64,000 bases of DNA, taken from positions 283,580 through 347,579 of the forward strand of contig NZ_JASBQE010000003.1 in assembly GCF_029960785.1 (NCBI RefSeq). The letters run 5' to 3'. Numbering within the stretch: position 1 is the first letter of the stretch; the number at the start of each line of letters is the position of its first letter. Position numbers and translations under genes: made by a program. Origin of the DNA: Polyangium sp. 15x6. GTDB taxonomy: Bacteria; Myxococcota_A; Polyangia; Polyangiales; Polyangiaceae. The notes below the pieces were generated by a model, which searched no databases, had not been told where the DNA came from, and worked only from the letters and a program-made list of their open reading frames with translations. This document shows positions 33,779 to 43,844 of the stretch, piece by piece.

Positions 33779-35893
33779 TCAGGCGGCGACCGAAGGTACG
33801 GACTGGAACGTGGCAGCGAGGACGTCAGGCGCAGGTAGGGCAACCGACGAAAGTCCACGCCGCGCCGCCGGAAGCCACGAGGCCGGATCCCCCACGATGC
33901 CCCGCGCCATCGACTCGAGGAGCCGTCGCCGCAGGAGATCCTTGCGCCGGTAGAAGCTCGCCCCGTGCTCGGCGTTCGCGTGCGGGACGTAACTCGCGAG
34001 CGAGACGTGCGTCTTCTCGTGCAGCATCAGATCCACGAGCGCCCCAAACGCCGCCGGATCGTCCTGCTGCAACACGGACACGAGCAGCGCACGCACCCGC
34101 GCCGAAGCGAGGTTGACGCTGATGCCGCTGCCGTCCGTGTGCGCCATCTCGTCCGGGCCGTAGAGGTCCTGGTGCACCGAGATCGGCGAGGGCGTGAGCT
34201 CCGCCGCGATCGAGATCGCCGCGTCGATCCCCTCGAGCACCGTCATCGCCGCCGCAAGCGCATCGACGCCCGGAACATCCTTCGCCGTCACGAGCAAGGT
34301 CTCCCGATCGATGCGCTGCATCGCGAGCGCGCCGATGCGCCGGCCCCGACGGTCCTGCGAGCTCGCCGCCGCCGCCGCCGCGGAGGTCGCGACGAGCCGC
34401 CGCCAGAGCGCGTCCGCAAGCGGATCGTCGAGCGAGACGTACGTGCGACCCGCCATCAACGGCTCGCCCATCGGTCGGAGCGTGCCCGCACGGTAAGCGC
34501 CAAGAAGATGGCGCAAGGTGACGACGCGCGGGTGCTGCTCGTGCTCGTCGTCGATGGTGATCACGCGGATGGCCGGCGTGTCGAGCAGCGCGTCCGCGAA
34601 CCGCACGACCTCCTCGGGCGCGGCCACCGTGGGGCGCTTCTGCGGTCGTCGCTCGGACTCCGGTGGCACGGAGCTCGGCGGCGTGATGAGCGGCCAGGGC
34701 TTCGAGGATCGTGTCGCCTCCGTGAGCTCCTCGGGCGCGCTCGCCGTCGCAGGCTGCGTGGGCTGGCCCGCGAGCGCGGCGCAGAGCAGGCGATCGAGGA
34801 CCGACGAGAGGCGATGATCCACGGCGCGGAGGAGCTCGCGATCGTAGAGCGCGTCGTGCAGCACGAAGCGCTCGAACGCCGCGATGAGCGCAGACTCGAC
34901 GGCCGCCGATGCGTGCGCGGCCACCGCCGATCGACCCTTGTTGAGCGGCACCTCGGCCGGGAGCTCGACGACGATGCCGAAGCCTGCCGACACGATCGCC
35001 CGCGCGAGGTCGCGATGGAGCGAGAGCTCGGGCGCGGTGAAGAGATCCTGCCTCACCGCGACGAGCAAGCCGCGTTGCGTGATCGTGACGTGCGGCAACG
35101 CGCCGTCGCCGCGGCCGACCCAGATCGAGAGCTCGCCGAGCGGGCCGGTGAGCGCGCCCCCGACGTGCGCGCGCGCGACGCGGCGCATGCGCGTGCGGGC
35201 GACGTTGATGAGCACACCGTCGACGTAGATCCGAGCGACGGCGGGATCGACGAACGACGCGGCCGCGGCGACCTCCGAGGCGAGGACCGAGCGGCTGATC
35301 GGTTCGTCGAGCAGGAGCCGCACCGACGTGCCCGTCCAGCCCTCGACGTGCGGAAGCGGTCGGAGCGACCACGCGAAATCAGCGTAGGGCGGGCCCTTGC
35401 CGAGCGGCTCGACGCGCAGGAGGTGGCCCTCGGTGCGCGTGCGTGTCTTCACCTCGAGCCGCGGCGCGATCTCGAGCGCGCTGAAGAAGCCGATGCCGTG
35501 CTCGCCGATCGCGAGCTCCTCGCCCTCCTTGCCGCTGCGGAACGGGACGAGCAGATCGCCGAGGACCTCGTCGGCCGTCATGCCGCGCCCGCGATCCGTC
35601 ACGATGATCTCGGTGCCGCCGAGGCCCGACTGCACGTCGATCGCGGAGCCGCGCGGCGAGGCGTCGAGCGCGTTCTGCACGAGCTCGCGGAGCGGCGCGA
35701 TGCGCGATGCGCTCTGCGCGTAGATCGTGCGGGAGAGGATCCGCTCGGCGAGATCGGGGACCGTCGCCTCTCTGCGGCAAGCCTCCACGATGCCCGGGCG
35801 GGCCGTGCGGCTCGCCGCGAGGTAGGCCGCGGAGCGACCATGCACGCGTACGAGGAGCAGGTCCGAGAGACGGCCAGCGTAGACTTCGGTCAT
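33779..35893 (-). CDS. GHKL (Hsp90/MutL-type) ATPase with C-terminal HExxH zincin-like domain
   Basis: A 704-residue protein. Residues about 45-190 are a GHKL ATPase: RELVQNALDASP with catalytic Glu70 and Asn74, DRGRGM from Asp100, and GEHGIGFFSA (130-139), the order found in Hsp90/HtpG. A middle region (190-360) resembles the second domain of such proteins, with ITQRGLLVAVRQDLF. A Pro/Ser-rich linker follows. The last about 250 residues contain MLHEKTHVSLASYVPHANAEHG: HEKTH at 625-629 and EHG at 642-644, then F647, as in HExxH metallopeptidases with a distal ligand. The combination is unfamiliar to me. The gene follows another GHKL ATPase gene by 38 nt on the same strand. Chaperone-linked proteolysis or a defence role are guesses. 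Confidence 0.8.
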   Translation of the reverse strand: MTEVYAGRLSDLLLVRVHGRSAAYLAASRTARPGIVEACRREATVPDLAERILSRTIYAQSASRIAPLRELVQNALDASPRGSAIDVQSGLGGTEIIVTDRGRGMTADEVLGDLLVPFRSGKEGEELAIGEHGIGFFSALEIAPRLEVKTRTRTEGHLLRVEPLGKGPPYADFAWSLRPLPHVEGWTGTSVRLLLDEPISRSVLASEVAAAASFVDPAVARIYVDGVLINVARTRMRRVARAHVGGALTGPLGELSIWVGRGDGALPHVTITQRGLLVAVRQDLFTAPELSLHRDLARAIVSAGFGIVVELPAEVPLNKGRSAVAAHASAAVESALIAAFERFVLHDALYDRELLRAVDHRLSSVLDRLLCAALAGQPTQPATASAPEELTEATRSSKPWPLITPPSSVPPESERRPQKRPTVAAPEEVVRFADALLDTPAIRVITIDDEHEQHPRVVTLRHLLGAYRAGTLRPMGEPLMAGRTYVSLDDPLADALWRRLVATSAAAAAASSQDRRGRRIGALAMQRIDRETLLVTAKDVPGVDALAAAMTVLEGIDAAISIAAELTPSPISVHQDLYGPDEMAHTDGSGISVNLASARVRALLVSVLQQDDPAAFGALVDLMLHEKTHVSLASYVPHANAEHGASFYRRKDLLRRRLLESMARGIVGDPASWLPAARRGLSSVALPAPDVLAATFQSVPSVAA

Positions 35894-35931
35894 CGGTTTC
35901 CCCCTGATTTCCCCAACGTCCGAGGCGCGCG

Positions 35932-37647
35932 TTACACCGCTCCCGTGACCCCGATCGGCTCGCTGACGATGAGCTCGCGCTCGAGATCCGGTTCACGCAT
36001 GCCCGTCGCGCGATCGAACGCGACGCGCAGCGCGTACTGCTCCGCCCAGCCCACGCGCCGCGCGACCGCGGGCGCGTCCTCGCGCACGAGCAGCGCATGA
36101 CGCGTCCCGAGGCAAGGCAGCGGGCCCGGCGCGTTCTTGCGGCCGCGCGCGAGCGCCACGGGGACGGCCTCGGGCCGCTCGGATCGACGCGCGAGCTCCA
36201 CGATCCCGGGCAGATCCGGGCGGCGACGCGCGAGGCTCGAGAGGCTCTCGGCGTGATCGATCTCGAGCTCGCGCGCGAGCAGCTCCCGCTCGCCGGGGAT
36301 GAAGCCTTGCCACTCGCGCTCGGCCCAGAAGCTCTCGGGGACGAAGAGCCGGCTCTCCACGTTGCTGCCGAGAAAGCCGATCAGAGGCTCGCGCCGCTCC
36401 GGCCCGACGAGGTACCGATCGGGACCGAGCAAGGACCGCGCGAGCTCGGGCGCGACCTCGTTCCACGCCGCGGATTGCAACATCAGCGCGCTGATCTGCG
36501 CGGCGACCTCCGCGAGGCGATCGGCTGTCTTGCGGGTCGTCCCCGGGGCGCGGGCGAGATCGACCAGCCTGCGGTAGAACGTCGCCGCGGTCGCGCGGAA
36601 GTTTCTGCAAGGCTTGAGCGCGTCGCGACCCTCGGTGAGCTCCACCGCGGAGGGAAAGTCGATCAGCGCGAGCTCCGGGATCGCGAGGCAGCCTTCGACC
36701 TTCACGCCGGCGTGGTACGTCGCGGCGCAGATCCCCGTCACGAGCGAGCGGCCGCCCACGTAGAAGCGCGCGACGCGGCTCGGATCGTCGGGCGAGAGCG
36801 AGTCGGTGAAGTGCGAGCCTCCCGAGAGGTAACGGCCGTCGTTCAGCGGCACGCCGTCGAGGTTCACGATCGCGCGCTCCTTCGGGAAGAAGTGCAGCGC
36901 GTCGCGCAGGTACGCGCGGAGCGGCTCGGCCTCGACGAGCGACGAGCGCACCTGCACGCGTGTCCCGGCGCGCGGCGTCAGCCTGCGGATCGCGCAGATG
37001 AGCGACGACGGCTCCGGCCCGTCGGCGAGCACCGACAGCGACCAGCCCGACGCTCCGTCGCCCGTCTCCACCTCGATCGACAGGCTGGCCGGATCGGGCA
37101 GCCCCAGGCCGATGACCGAGAAGAAGCCCACGCCGAAGCGCCCGAGATCCACGCCGGGCCGCTTGTCGGTGGCGAACGGCACGAGCAGCCGTGACAGGAT
37201 CGTCCGCAGATCCATGCCGATCCCGTCGTCGGTCACGATCACCACGCCCTCGCGCACGCGTACGTCCACGCGCGCGGGGTGCTCGGGTGTCGCGTCGATC
37301 GCGTTCAGCACGAGCTCGACGACTGGCCGCAGCGGGTGGCCGAACTGCCGGCCCACCTCCTCATCGAGGATCTTGAGCAGGTAGGCCCGATCCATCGGCG
37401 GGCGGGCCGGCGTCCCGGTGCCCGAGACGAGCGCCGAGAGCGCGGGCCGGTAGAGCCCGATGGCGACGAGCTCGTGCAGCGAGCCCAGGAAGCAGAGCTC
37501 GCCCTCGCGCACCCCGCCGCGGGCGATTCCGCCGGCGCGGGCTGCGGCGAGGTCGATGTGCGTCCTCGTGAACGGCCCGTGCGCCGATTGCTCGGCCGGA
37601 GGCGTCCCGAGGGGCGAGGAATCCGGAGCGCTGCGTGCCGTCGCCAT
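35932..37647 (-). CDS. GHKL (Hsp90-type) ATPase, partner of the adjacent gene
   Basis: A 571-residue soluble protein with an N-terminal extension of about 85 residues and then the GHKL ATPase: VELVLNAIDATP with Glu111 and Asn115, TDDGIGMD from Asp140, and GRFGVGFFSV (169-178). The following part has an Hsp90-like middle domain (AIVNLDGVPLN, VELTEGRDALKPCRNFRA). The C-terminal 200 residues are helical and not assigned. It is not HtpG: it is shorter, the N-terminal extension is different and the substrate-binding C-terminus is not recognisable. It is the first gene of a two-gene unit and is divergent from the VWA lipoprotein gene. The ATG at 37647 has no strong Shine-Dalgarno, so the start is provisional. 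Confidence 0.82.
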   Translation of the reverse strand: MATARSAPDSSPLGTPPAEQSAHGPFTRTHIDLAAARAGGIARGGVREGELCFLGSLHELVAIGLYRPALSALVSGTGTPARPPMDRAYLLKILDEEVGRQFGHPLRPVVELVLNAIDATPEHPARVDVRVREGVVIVTDDGIGMDLRTILSRLLVPFATDKRPGVDLGRFGVGFFSVIGLGLPDPASLSIEVETGDGASGWSLSVLADGPEPSSLICAIRRLTPRAGTRVQVRSSLVEAEPLRAYLRDALHFFPKERAIVNLDGVPLNDGRYLSGGSHFTDSLSPDDPSRVARFYVGGRSLVTGICAATYHAGVKVEGCLAIPELALIDFPSAVELTEGRDALKPCRNFRATAATFYRRLVDLARAPGTTRKTADRLAEVAAQISALMLQSAAWNEVAPELARSLLGPDRYLVGPERREPLIGFLGSNVESRLFVPESFWAEREWQGFIPGERELLARELEIDHAESLSSLARRRPDLPGIVELARRSERPEAVPVALARGRKNAPGPLPCLGTRHALLVREDAPAVARRVGWAEQYALRVAFDRATGMREPDLERELIVSEPIGVTGAV

Positions 37648-37841
37648 CGAGCAAGCAATGGTGGGCCAAGTTACCTCTCGCGCAAGGGGGGGTTCCGCTG
37701 CCGAGCGTTCTCTTTGGCTTGTGTTCCGGTCGTCGCGCGCGGATCCGCCCTGGCGCGCGCGGGGCGCGCTCGTCGTGGTCGATTTCGAGGTCTGGCTTCT
37801 GATACGCTCGGGTCGTTTTCCTTACGACTAAGGAGGAAACG

Positions 37842-39218
37842 ATGGGGCGCGTTCTGCGGTGGCTCGGCGTGAGCCTGGGGCTTTTCGTTTCGATTGGAAT
37901 CGGGCTCGGGGGAGGCTGCGCGGCGAGCGGCAGCAGTCGACCCGGCAGCGGGGGCGAGGGCGGCGAAGGCGGGTCGGGGGGATCGGGCAATGGCCCTGCC
38001 GGGCCCGGAGGCGGCGGCGTCGGTGGATTCGGCGGCGGCGTGGGCGGCGGCGGCCCGGCTTGCGCGAAGTTCACGGCCGAGGCCACGCAGGCGCCCGCGG
38101 CCATGCTCACCGTGCTCGACGCGAGCGCCAGCATGAACAAATCGTCCAAGTGGGGGACGGCGCAGCTCGCGATCAAATCTGCAATCGACAAGGACGTTTT
38201 CGACACGATGTCCCTCGGCCTCACGGTCTTTCCGTCGAGCTTCGTCAACCCGCCGCCCTGCGTTTGCGCCTATGTCGGGCTCGATCAGGCGACGTGCAAT
38301 GCCCTCCTCGCTCCGGGCGTCTCGTGCGGCGTCTCCGTCCTGCCGCAGGTGCCCGTCGCGCCGGCCGGGAAAGACAAGACGAACGCCCCGACCGGCGTGC
38401 GCCGCCAGATGTACGATTGGCTCGTCGCCCATCCGCCGCTCAGCAACGGCGACGACGGATCCCCGATTTACGACGCTCTCCGGGCCGGCTACGAATCGCT
38501 GAAATCCGAGAACATCGCCCGGCGCATGCTCGTCTTGATCACGGACGGCGGCTTCTCGTGCACCTCCGTCGCGAGCCCGGTCCGACCCGGGTACGCCGAC
38601 GATTACAGCTGCCCCGACTGGGAGTACCCGGACAGCGTCAATTCGCTCATCGCGGCCGCGCGCACCGACCCGAACAAGCCCATTTTCACGTTCATCGTGG
38701 GCGTGCCCGGCTCGAACAGCACGGGCGTCGCCGTCGACGGGTTCGCCACGCCGCCCTACGACATGCTCCTCGCGCTCTCGACCTACGCCGTCAGCGGCTC
38801 GCCGGACACCGTGGATCCGGCCTGCTCGAAGGACGCCACCTTCATGCAAGGGGGGGCCGCCCCTGCCAAACCTTGCCATATCGATCTCTCGAACGGCGCG
38901 CAGTTCAACGCTGACGCGCTGGCCCAGGCGATCGCCGACGTCCGCGGCAAGGCGCTCGGCTGCATCTACGACCTGCCGCCCCCGCCGCCCGGCGAGCAGA
39001 TCGACAAGAACCAGGTCAACGTGAACCTCACGCTCGACGGCATGCCGCAAAGCCTGAAAAAGCGCACGGATCCGCTGGATCTCTGCCCGCAGGACGGCTG
39101 CTGGGACTACACCCAGGACGGCAAGGTCCAGCTCCTGGGCAAGGCCTGCGAGGCCCTCGGCGCCGCCAGCGACGCGAAGGTCGACATCCAGGTCGGCTGC
39201 GAGACGATCCTCAAATAG
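37842..39218 (+). CDS. VWA-domain lipoprotein with Gly-rich linker
   Basis: The 458-residue product has a signal peptide with lipobox-like GGGC (Cys26) and a Gly/Ser-rich linker to about residue 75. A von Willebrand A domain follows with an intact MIDAS start DASASM and a later SLITDGG-like strand (MLVLITDGGFSC). Many Cys residues (CVCAYVG, CNALLAPGVSCG, CPDWEY, CWDY) suggest disulfides outside the cytoplasm. It should be a surface metal-dependent adhesion or ligand-binding protein. The ATG has AAGGAGG 6 nt upstream. It is divergent from the GHKL ATPase genes. Similar Gly-rich VWA lipoproteins are common in myxobacteria, and no partner is visible here. Confidence 0.88.
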   Translation: MGRVLRWLGVSLGLFVSIGIGLGGGCAASGSSRPGSGGEGGEGGSGGSGNGPAGPGGGGVGGFGGGVGGGGPACAKFTAEATQAPAAMLTVLDASASMNKSSKWGTAQLAIKSAIDKDVFDTMSLGLTVFPSSFVNPPPCVCAYVGLDQATCNALLAPGVSCGVSVLPQVPVAPAGKDKTNAPTGVRRQMYDWLVAHPPLSNGDDGSPIYDALRAGYESLKSENIARRMLVLITDGGFSCTSVASPVRPGYADDYSCPDWEYPDSVNSLIAAARTDPNKPIFTFIVGVPGSNSTGVAVDGFATPPYDMLLALSTYAVSGSPDTVDPACSKDATFMQGGAAPAKPCHIDLSNGAQFNADALAQAIADVRGKALGCIYDLPPPPPGEQIDKNQVNVNLTLDGMPQSLKKRTDPLDLCPQDGCWDYTQDGKVQLLGKACEALGAASDAKVDIQVGCETILK

Positions 39219-39341
39219 AAAAACGTTTTTCGAGCCAATCGTTTTTCCCCAACGTCATCCCTCGCGTCGCATTCGTGCGCCCCTCCGCGTAGCTCGCCCG
39301 GCCCTTGCCTCGCTTGGCGTACGCCGTGCTACGCCACGGAC

Positions 39342-39806
39342 ATGAAGCTCCGATCCCTCCTCTATCCCGATCCGAGCCGCACGGGCTCGCTGGGCCTCCT
39401 GCTCATCCGGCTCGCGACGGGCCTGCTCCTCGCCGCGCACGGGCTCTCGAAGCTCACGGCCGGCCCCGCCGGGCTCGCCGGCGGCCTCGCGGCGATGGGC
39501 TTTCCCGCGCCGACGCTCCTCGCCTGGTGCGCGACCCTCGCCGAATTCCTCGGCGGCATCTGCGTGATGCTCGGCCTGCTCACGCGCCCCGCCGCCGCGG
39601 TCGTCGCGTTCAACATGGTCGTCGCCTGGGCGTCCATGCACATGGCGGACGCGGCGCACTTCGGCTCGGCCAAGGGCGGGGCGTTCGAGTATCCGTTCCT
39701 GCTCTCGATCCTCGGCCTCGCGCTCGCCATCACGGGCGGCGGCCGTTACTCGCTCGACGCCGTCCTCTTCGGCCGCAAGACCGACGCCGGCGGCGGAGGC
39801 GGCTGA
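39342..39806 (+). CDS. DoxX family membrane protein
   Basis: A 154-residue protein with four predicted membrane helices: SLGLLLIRLATGLLLAAHGLSKL, LLAWCATLAEFLGGICVMLGLL, AAAVVAFNMVVAWASMHMA and YPFLLSILGLALAITGG. The RLATGLLLAAHG opening and the central E of AEFLGG fit DoxX/DoxD-type proteins, which are linked to thiol or quinone redox processes, though the activity of most members is unknown. The last 20 codons, ending in GGGGG, overlap the 3-prime end of the opposite YihY-type gene by 61 nt. The start at 39342 is supported by similarity of the N-terminus to family members; no strong Shine-Dalgarno is visible. Confidence 0.88.
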   Translation: MKLRSLLYPDPSRTGSLGLLLIRLATGLLLAAHGLSKLTAGPAGLAGGLAAMGFPAPTLLAWCATLAEFLGGICVMLGLLTRPAAAVVAFNMVVAWASMHMADAAHFGSAKGGAFEYPFLLSILGLALAITGGGRYSLDAVLFGRKTDAGGGGG

Positions 39807-40672
39807 ATCGAGCGCGGCCCCTCGGCCTTCGGCGAGAGCCAGCGCTCCGGCGCGTCGTCGTGCGGATCGCGCACGCCTTCGAGCTGCGCATTCACCTCAC
39901 CGCCGACGAGCAGCGATATCGAGAGCAGCCAGAGCCAGAACAGGAGCACCGCGACGTTCGCGAGCGTGCCGTAGAGCGTCGCGTACCGCGCCAAACTCCG
40001 CACGTAGACCGAGAACAACGTCGAGACGATCGCCCAGAGCGACACGGTCACGATCGCGCCGGGCCAGACGCGCCGCCGCACCGCGGGCGGACGCGTGATC
40101 GTGAAGCGGTAGAACCCTGCGACCAGCGCGGTCAGGATCAGCGCAGGCCCGAGCGCGGCCACGAGCGCGTCGCCGAGCGAGCCGGTCACACGCGTGAACA
40201 CGATGCCCATGAACGTGGCGATCCCGACCGCCGGGATCGCGCCGAGCACGAGCCCGAGACCCACGAGGCGACGCTTCCACCAGGGACGGGGCGTGCACAC
40301 GAACATCGTCTCGAACACGCCGATCGCCGTCGCCGCGCCGCCCGACGAGACCCAGAGGAAGGCGAGGAGCCCGAGCGGCGCGAGCACGAGGGCCTTCGCG
40401 TCGGAGATGCGGAAGAAGTCCTCACCGAGCGCGGCCGAGACGGACGGCGGGGCCGCGCTGAGTAGCGAGCCGAGCAGCTCCGCCGCCGCGTCGCGCAGCC
40501 GATGCAGCGCCCAGCCGGCCACGGCGAGCAGCGGGATGATGCTGAGGAACGCGTCGAACGCCATGGCGCTCGCCGCCCGCGGCGCCTCGTGCAGATCGAG
40601 GTAATGGACCAGCCGGCCGAGCGCCCGGAAGGCGGAGCTCGCCAACCCGGAGAGGTGCCGCCGATCCCACAT
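39746..40672 (-). CDS. YihY/BrkB (UPF0761) family inner-membrane protein
   Basis: A 308-residue protein with the YihY/BrkB pattern: an amphipathic N-terminus (HYLDLHEAPRAASAMAFDAFLSIIPLLAVAGW), five or six membrane helices, and the signature block LYGTLANVAVLLFWLWLLSISLLVGGEVNAQLE at about 230-262. The family was once called ribonuclease BN by mistake, and its function is not established. The C-terminal 40 residues (RWLSPKAEGPRSIQPPPPPAS) are hydrophilic and encoded in part on the strand opposite the DoxX tail. The gene is divergent from nothing upstream; the groEL terminator region lies between its start and groEL, so it has its own promoter. Confidence 0.9.
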   Translation of the reverse strand: MWDRRHLSGLASSAFRALGRLVHYLDLHEAPRAASAMAFDAFLSIIPLLAVAGWALHRLRDAAAELLGSLLSAAPPSVSAALGEDFFRISDAKALVLAPLGLLAFLWVSSGGAATAIGVFETMFVCTPRPWWKRRLVGLGLVLGAIPAVGIATFMGIVFTRVTGSLGDALVAALGPALILTALVAGFYRFTITRPPAVRRRVWPGAIVTVSLWAIVSTLFSVYVRSLARYATLYGTLANVAVLLFWLWLLSISLLVGGEVNAQLEGVRDPHDDAPERWLSPKAEGPRSIQPPPPPASVLRPKRTASSE

Positions 40673-40743
40673 GCCTCCACTGTAGCAAGGCTCCGGCCTC
40701 GATGGCGCGCTGTGTCGTCGCGTTCGTGCGCCATGGAAAGCAA

Positions 40744-40790
40744 AAGGCCGACGCCTCAGGGCGCCGGCCTTCGCTGTGCTTTCACGATTG
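40744..40790 (-). terminator. groEL terminator
   Basis: A 12-bp stem with one mismatch (40744-40755 with 40760-40771, TCAG loop) is followed on the minus strand by TTTTGCTTTC. It lies 48 nt beyond the groEL stop. Confidence 0.82.
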
Positions 40791-40818
40791 CGTCGTGGGT
40801 GTCACGACGCGCGTCGGA

Positions 40819-42471
<1,653 letters not shown>

Positions 42472-42483
42472 TTACGGCCCGCG

Positions 42484-42780
42484 TCACGCCTCGATCACGC
42501 CCAGGATGTCGTCCTCGCGCAGGATGAGGTGCTCCTCCCCGTCGAGCTTCACCTCGGTCCCCGAGTACTTCCCGAAGAGGACGCGATCGCCTTCCTTCAC
42601 GTCGAGCTTGCGCACGGTGCCGTCCTCGAGGACCTTGCCGTTGCCCACGGCGAGGACCGTGCCCTCCACGGGCTTCTCCTTGGCGGAGTCCGGGATGTAG
42701 AGCCCGCCCTTGGTCCTCTCCTCTTCCTTGAGTCGCTTGACGATCACGCGGTCCTGCAGCGGCCTGATCTTCGTCGCCAT
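42484..42780 (-). CDS. groES: Co-chaperonin GroES (10 kDa)
   Basis: A 98-residue protein of family length: [33 protein letters not shown] with the mobile loop, [43 protein letters not shown]. It forms the heptameric lid of the GroEL chamber. The ATG at 42780 follows GGAGGGTTTCACG, and the longer open frame upstream is not coding. It is first in the two-gene operon under CIRCE control. Confidence 0.98.
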   Translation of the reverse strand: MATKIRPLQDRVIVKRLKEEERTKGGLYIPDSAKEKPVEGTVLAVGNGKVLEDGTVRKLDVKEGDRVLFGKYSGTEVKLDGEEHLILREDDILGVIEA

Positions 42781-42904
42781 CGTGAAACCCTCCGGGGGTG
42801 GTCGAAAGCCACCAAATCCCATTCGCAATGGGCAGGCGCGGGGCGCGCGCATTCATCTGTGGGCGCCCCCGCCACATGCCCGATGAGCTTGCGGTTTTCG
42901 ATTG

Positions 42905-42931
42905 TTAGCACTCACGGGGGGTGAGTGCTAA
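42905..42931 (-). promoter_or_regulatory. CIRCE operator (HrcA binding site)
   Basis: TTAGCACTC-N9-GAGTGCTAA, an exact match to the CIRCE consensus, lies in the 5-prime leader about 125 nt before the groES start and directly downstream of the predicted -10 box. HrcA should bind it and repress groESL at normal temperature. The hrcA gene is not in the window. Confidence 0.97.
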
Positions 42932-42943
42932 CGAGCGGCGCCG

Positions 42944-42972
42944 AAGATAGTCATGGTCGTTCGACTGTCAAG
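42944..42972 (-). promoter_or_regulatory. Sigma-70-type promoter of groES-groEL
   Basis: On the minus strand TTGACA (42972-42967) is followed, after 17 nt, by TATCTT (42949-42944). The transcription start would fall just upstream of CIRCE, which is the standard arrangement. Confidence 0.85.
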
Positions 42973-43235
42973 CGGCTGCAAATCGCGGCCTTCGCGATCG
43001 CTGGCAGCCGCCCCCTGGGGTGGCCACAAATCCTCGGAATCCCTCGTAAAACCGTCTGCCGTCCGCTGGGCGTCGTGCGTCCGCTGCGGTAGATTCCGTT
43101 CATGAGGCCCGCGTCCGGCCCCGAGCCGTCCGCGAGCCCTCTGTCTCCGGTCTTTCGAGCACGAGCTGTTCAACCGGGCGCGTGGCGCCTGCTGGATTCC
43201 GGTTCCGAGGCGCCCCGTCCAGGACGAGGTGCCCC
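42973..43235. other. Gap between the groES promoter and the unknown gene pair
   Basis: About 260 nt without a credible ORF. It contains the divergent upstream region for 43236-44452 and only the Shine-Dalgarno AGGACGAGG near 43221-43229 stands out. Confidence 0.5.
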
Positions 43236-43844
43236 GTGAGCCGTACAACCAGCATTGCGATCTCTCCCAGTATCTCCGACTACTTCATGAGCGCCGTTGG
43301 CGATGCGCTGCGCTCGCGGAAGATGGAGGCCTCCGCGGCGGCGTCTCATTACCTCGTCGGTGTTCTCTGTGACTATGCCCACCCCAGCGAGGAAAACGAG
43401 TCGGCCTTTTCCCGACCCCTCGCCTTCCAGCTCCACGACGCGCTCGAGGCCTCGGGGGCCACACGCTTCCGGCGCCTGCGCGCGCTCGGCGACGGCGTGC
43501 TCTACGGCGTCGGCTTCTTCGGCAGCCACGTCGAGCTGCGTGGGATCGACCGCGGCTACGTGATCCGCGTCGGCGCGACCGCGTACGACAACGCCTCGGC
43601 CATGTTGCGCACGCCGGGCCAGCGCGCGACCCACGACGTCCTTTCGGAGCTCGCCGACCGATTCGAGCAATTCGTGGAGGTCCTGAACGAGGTCGCCGAC
43701 GGCGCCATCGCGAAGGGCGCGCAAGGCCAGCGCGGGCTGCTCAAGCTCTACGAGCGCTGGCTGCGCACGGGATCGTCGCGCCTCGCGGAGGAGCTCGGCG
43801 CGCGTGGGCTCGTGCCCGTGCGTGGAAAGGAGGGCGTCCACTGA
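43236..43844 (+). CDS. Uncharacterised protein, coupled to the next gene
   Basis: A 202-residue soluble protein starting with GTG at 43236 (AGGACGAGG upstream). Predicted mostly helical, with segments SISDYFMSAVGDALRSRKMEASAAASHYLVGVLCDYAHP, a central strand-rich part with GDGVLYGVGFFGSHVELRG, and a helical end ELADRFEQFVEVLNEVAD. There is no signal peptide. Its stop overlaps the start of the next gene by one base (TGATG), so both proteins are probably made in similar amounts and work together. I do not recognise the family. Confidence 0.72.
   Translation: MSRTTSIAISPSISDYFMSAVGDALRSRKMEASAAASHYLVGVLCDYAHPSEENESAFSRPLAFQLHDALEASGATRFRRLRALGDGVLYGVGFFGSHVELRGIDRGYVIRVGATAYDNASAMLRTPGQRATHDVLSELADRFEQFVEVLNEVADGAIAKGAQGQRGLLKLYERWLRTGSSRLAEELGARGLVPVRGKEGVH

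Noticed and set aside
39218..39231. 14-bp palindrome of A and T runs at the stop of the VWA lipoprotein gene
   Set aside because: The sequence GAAAAACGTTTTTC has only a CG centre and no loop; it may help termination but a stable hairpin cannot form well.
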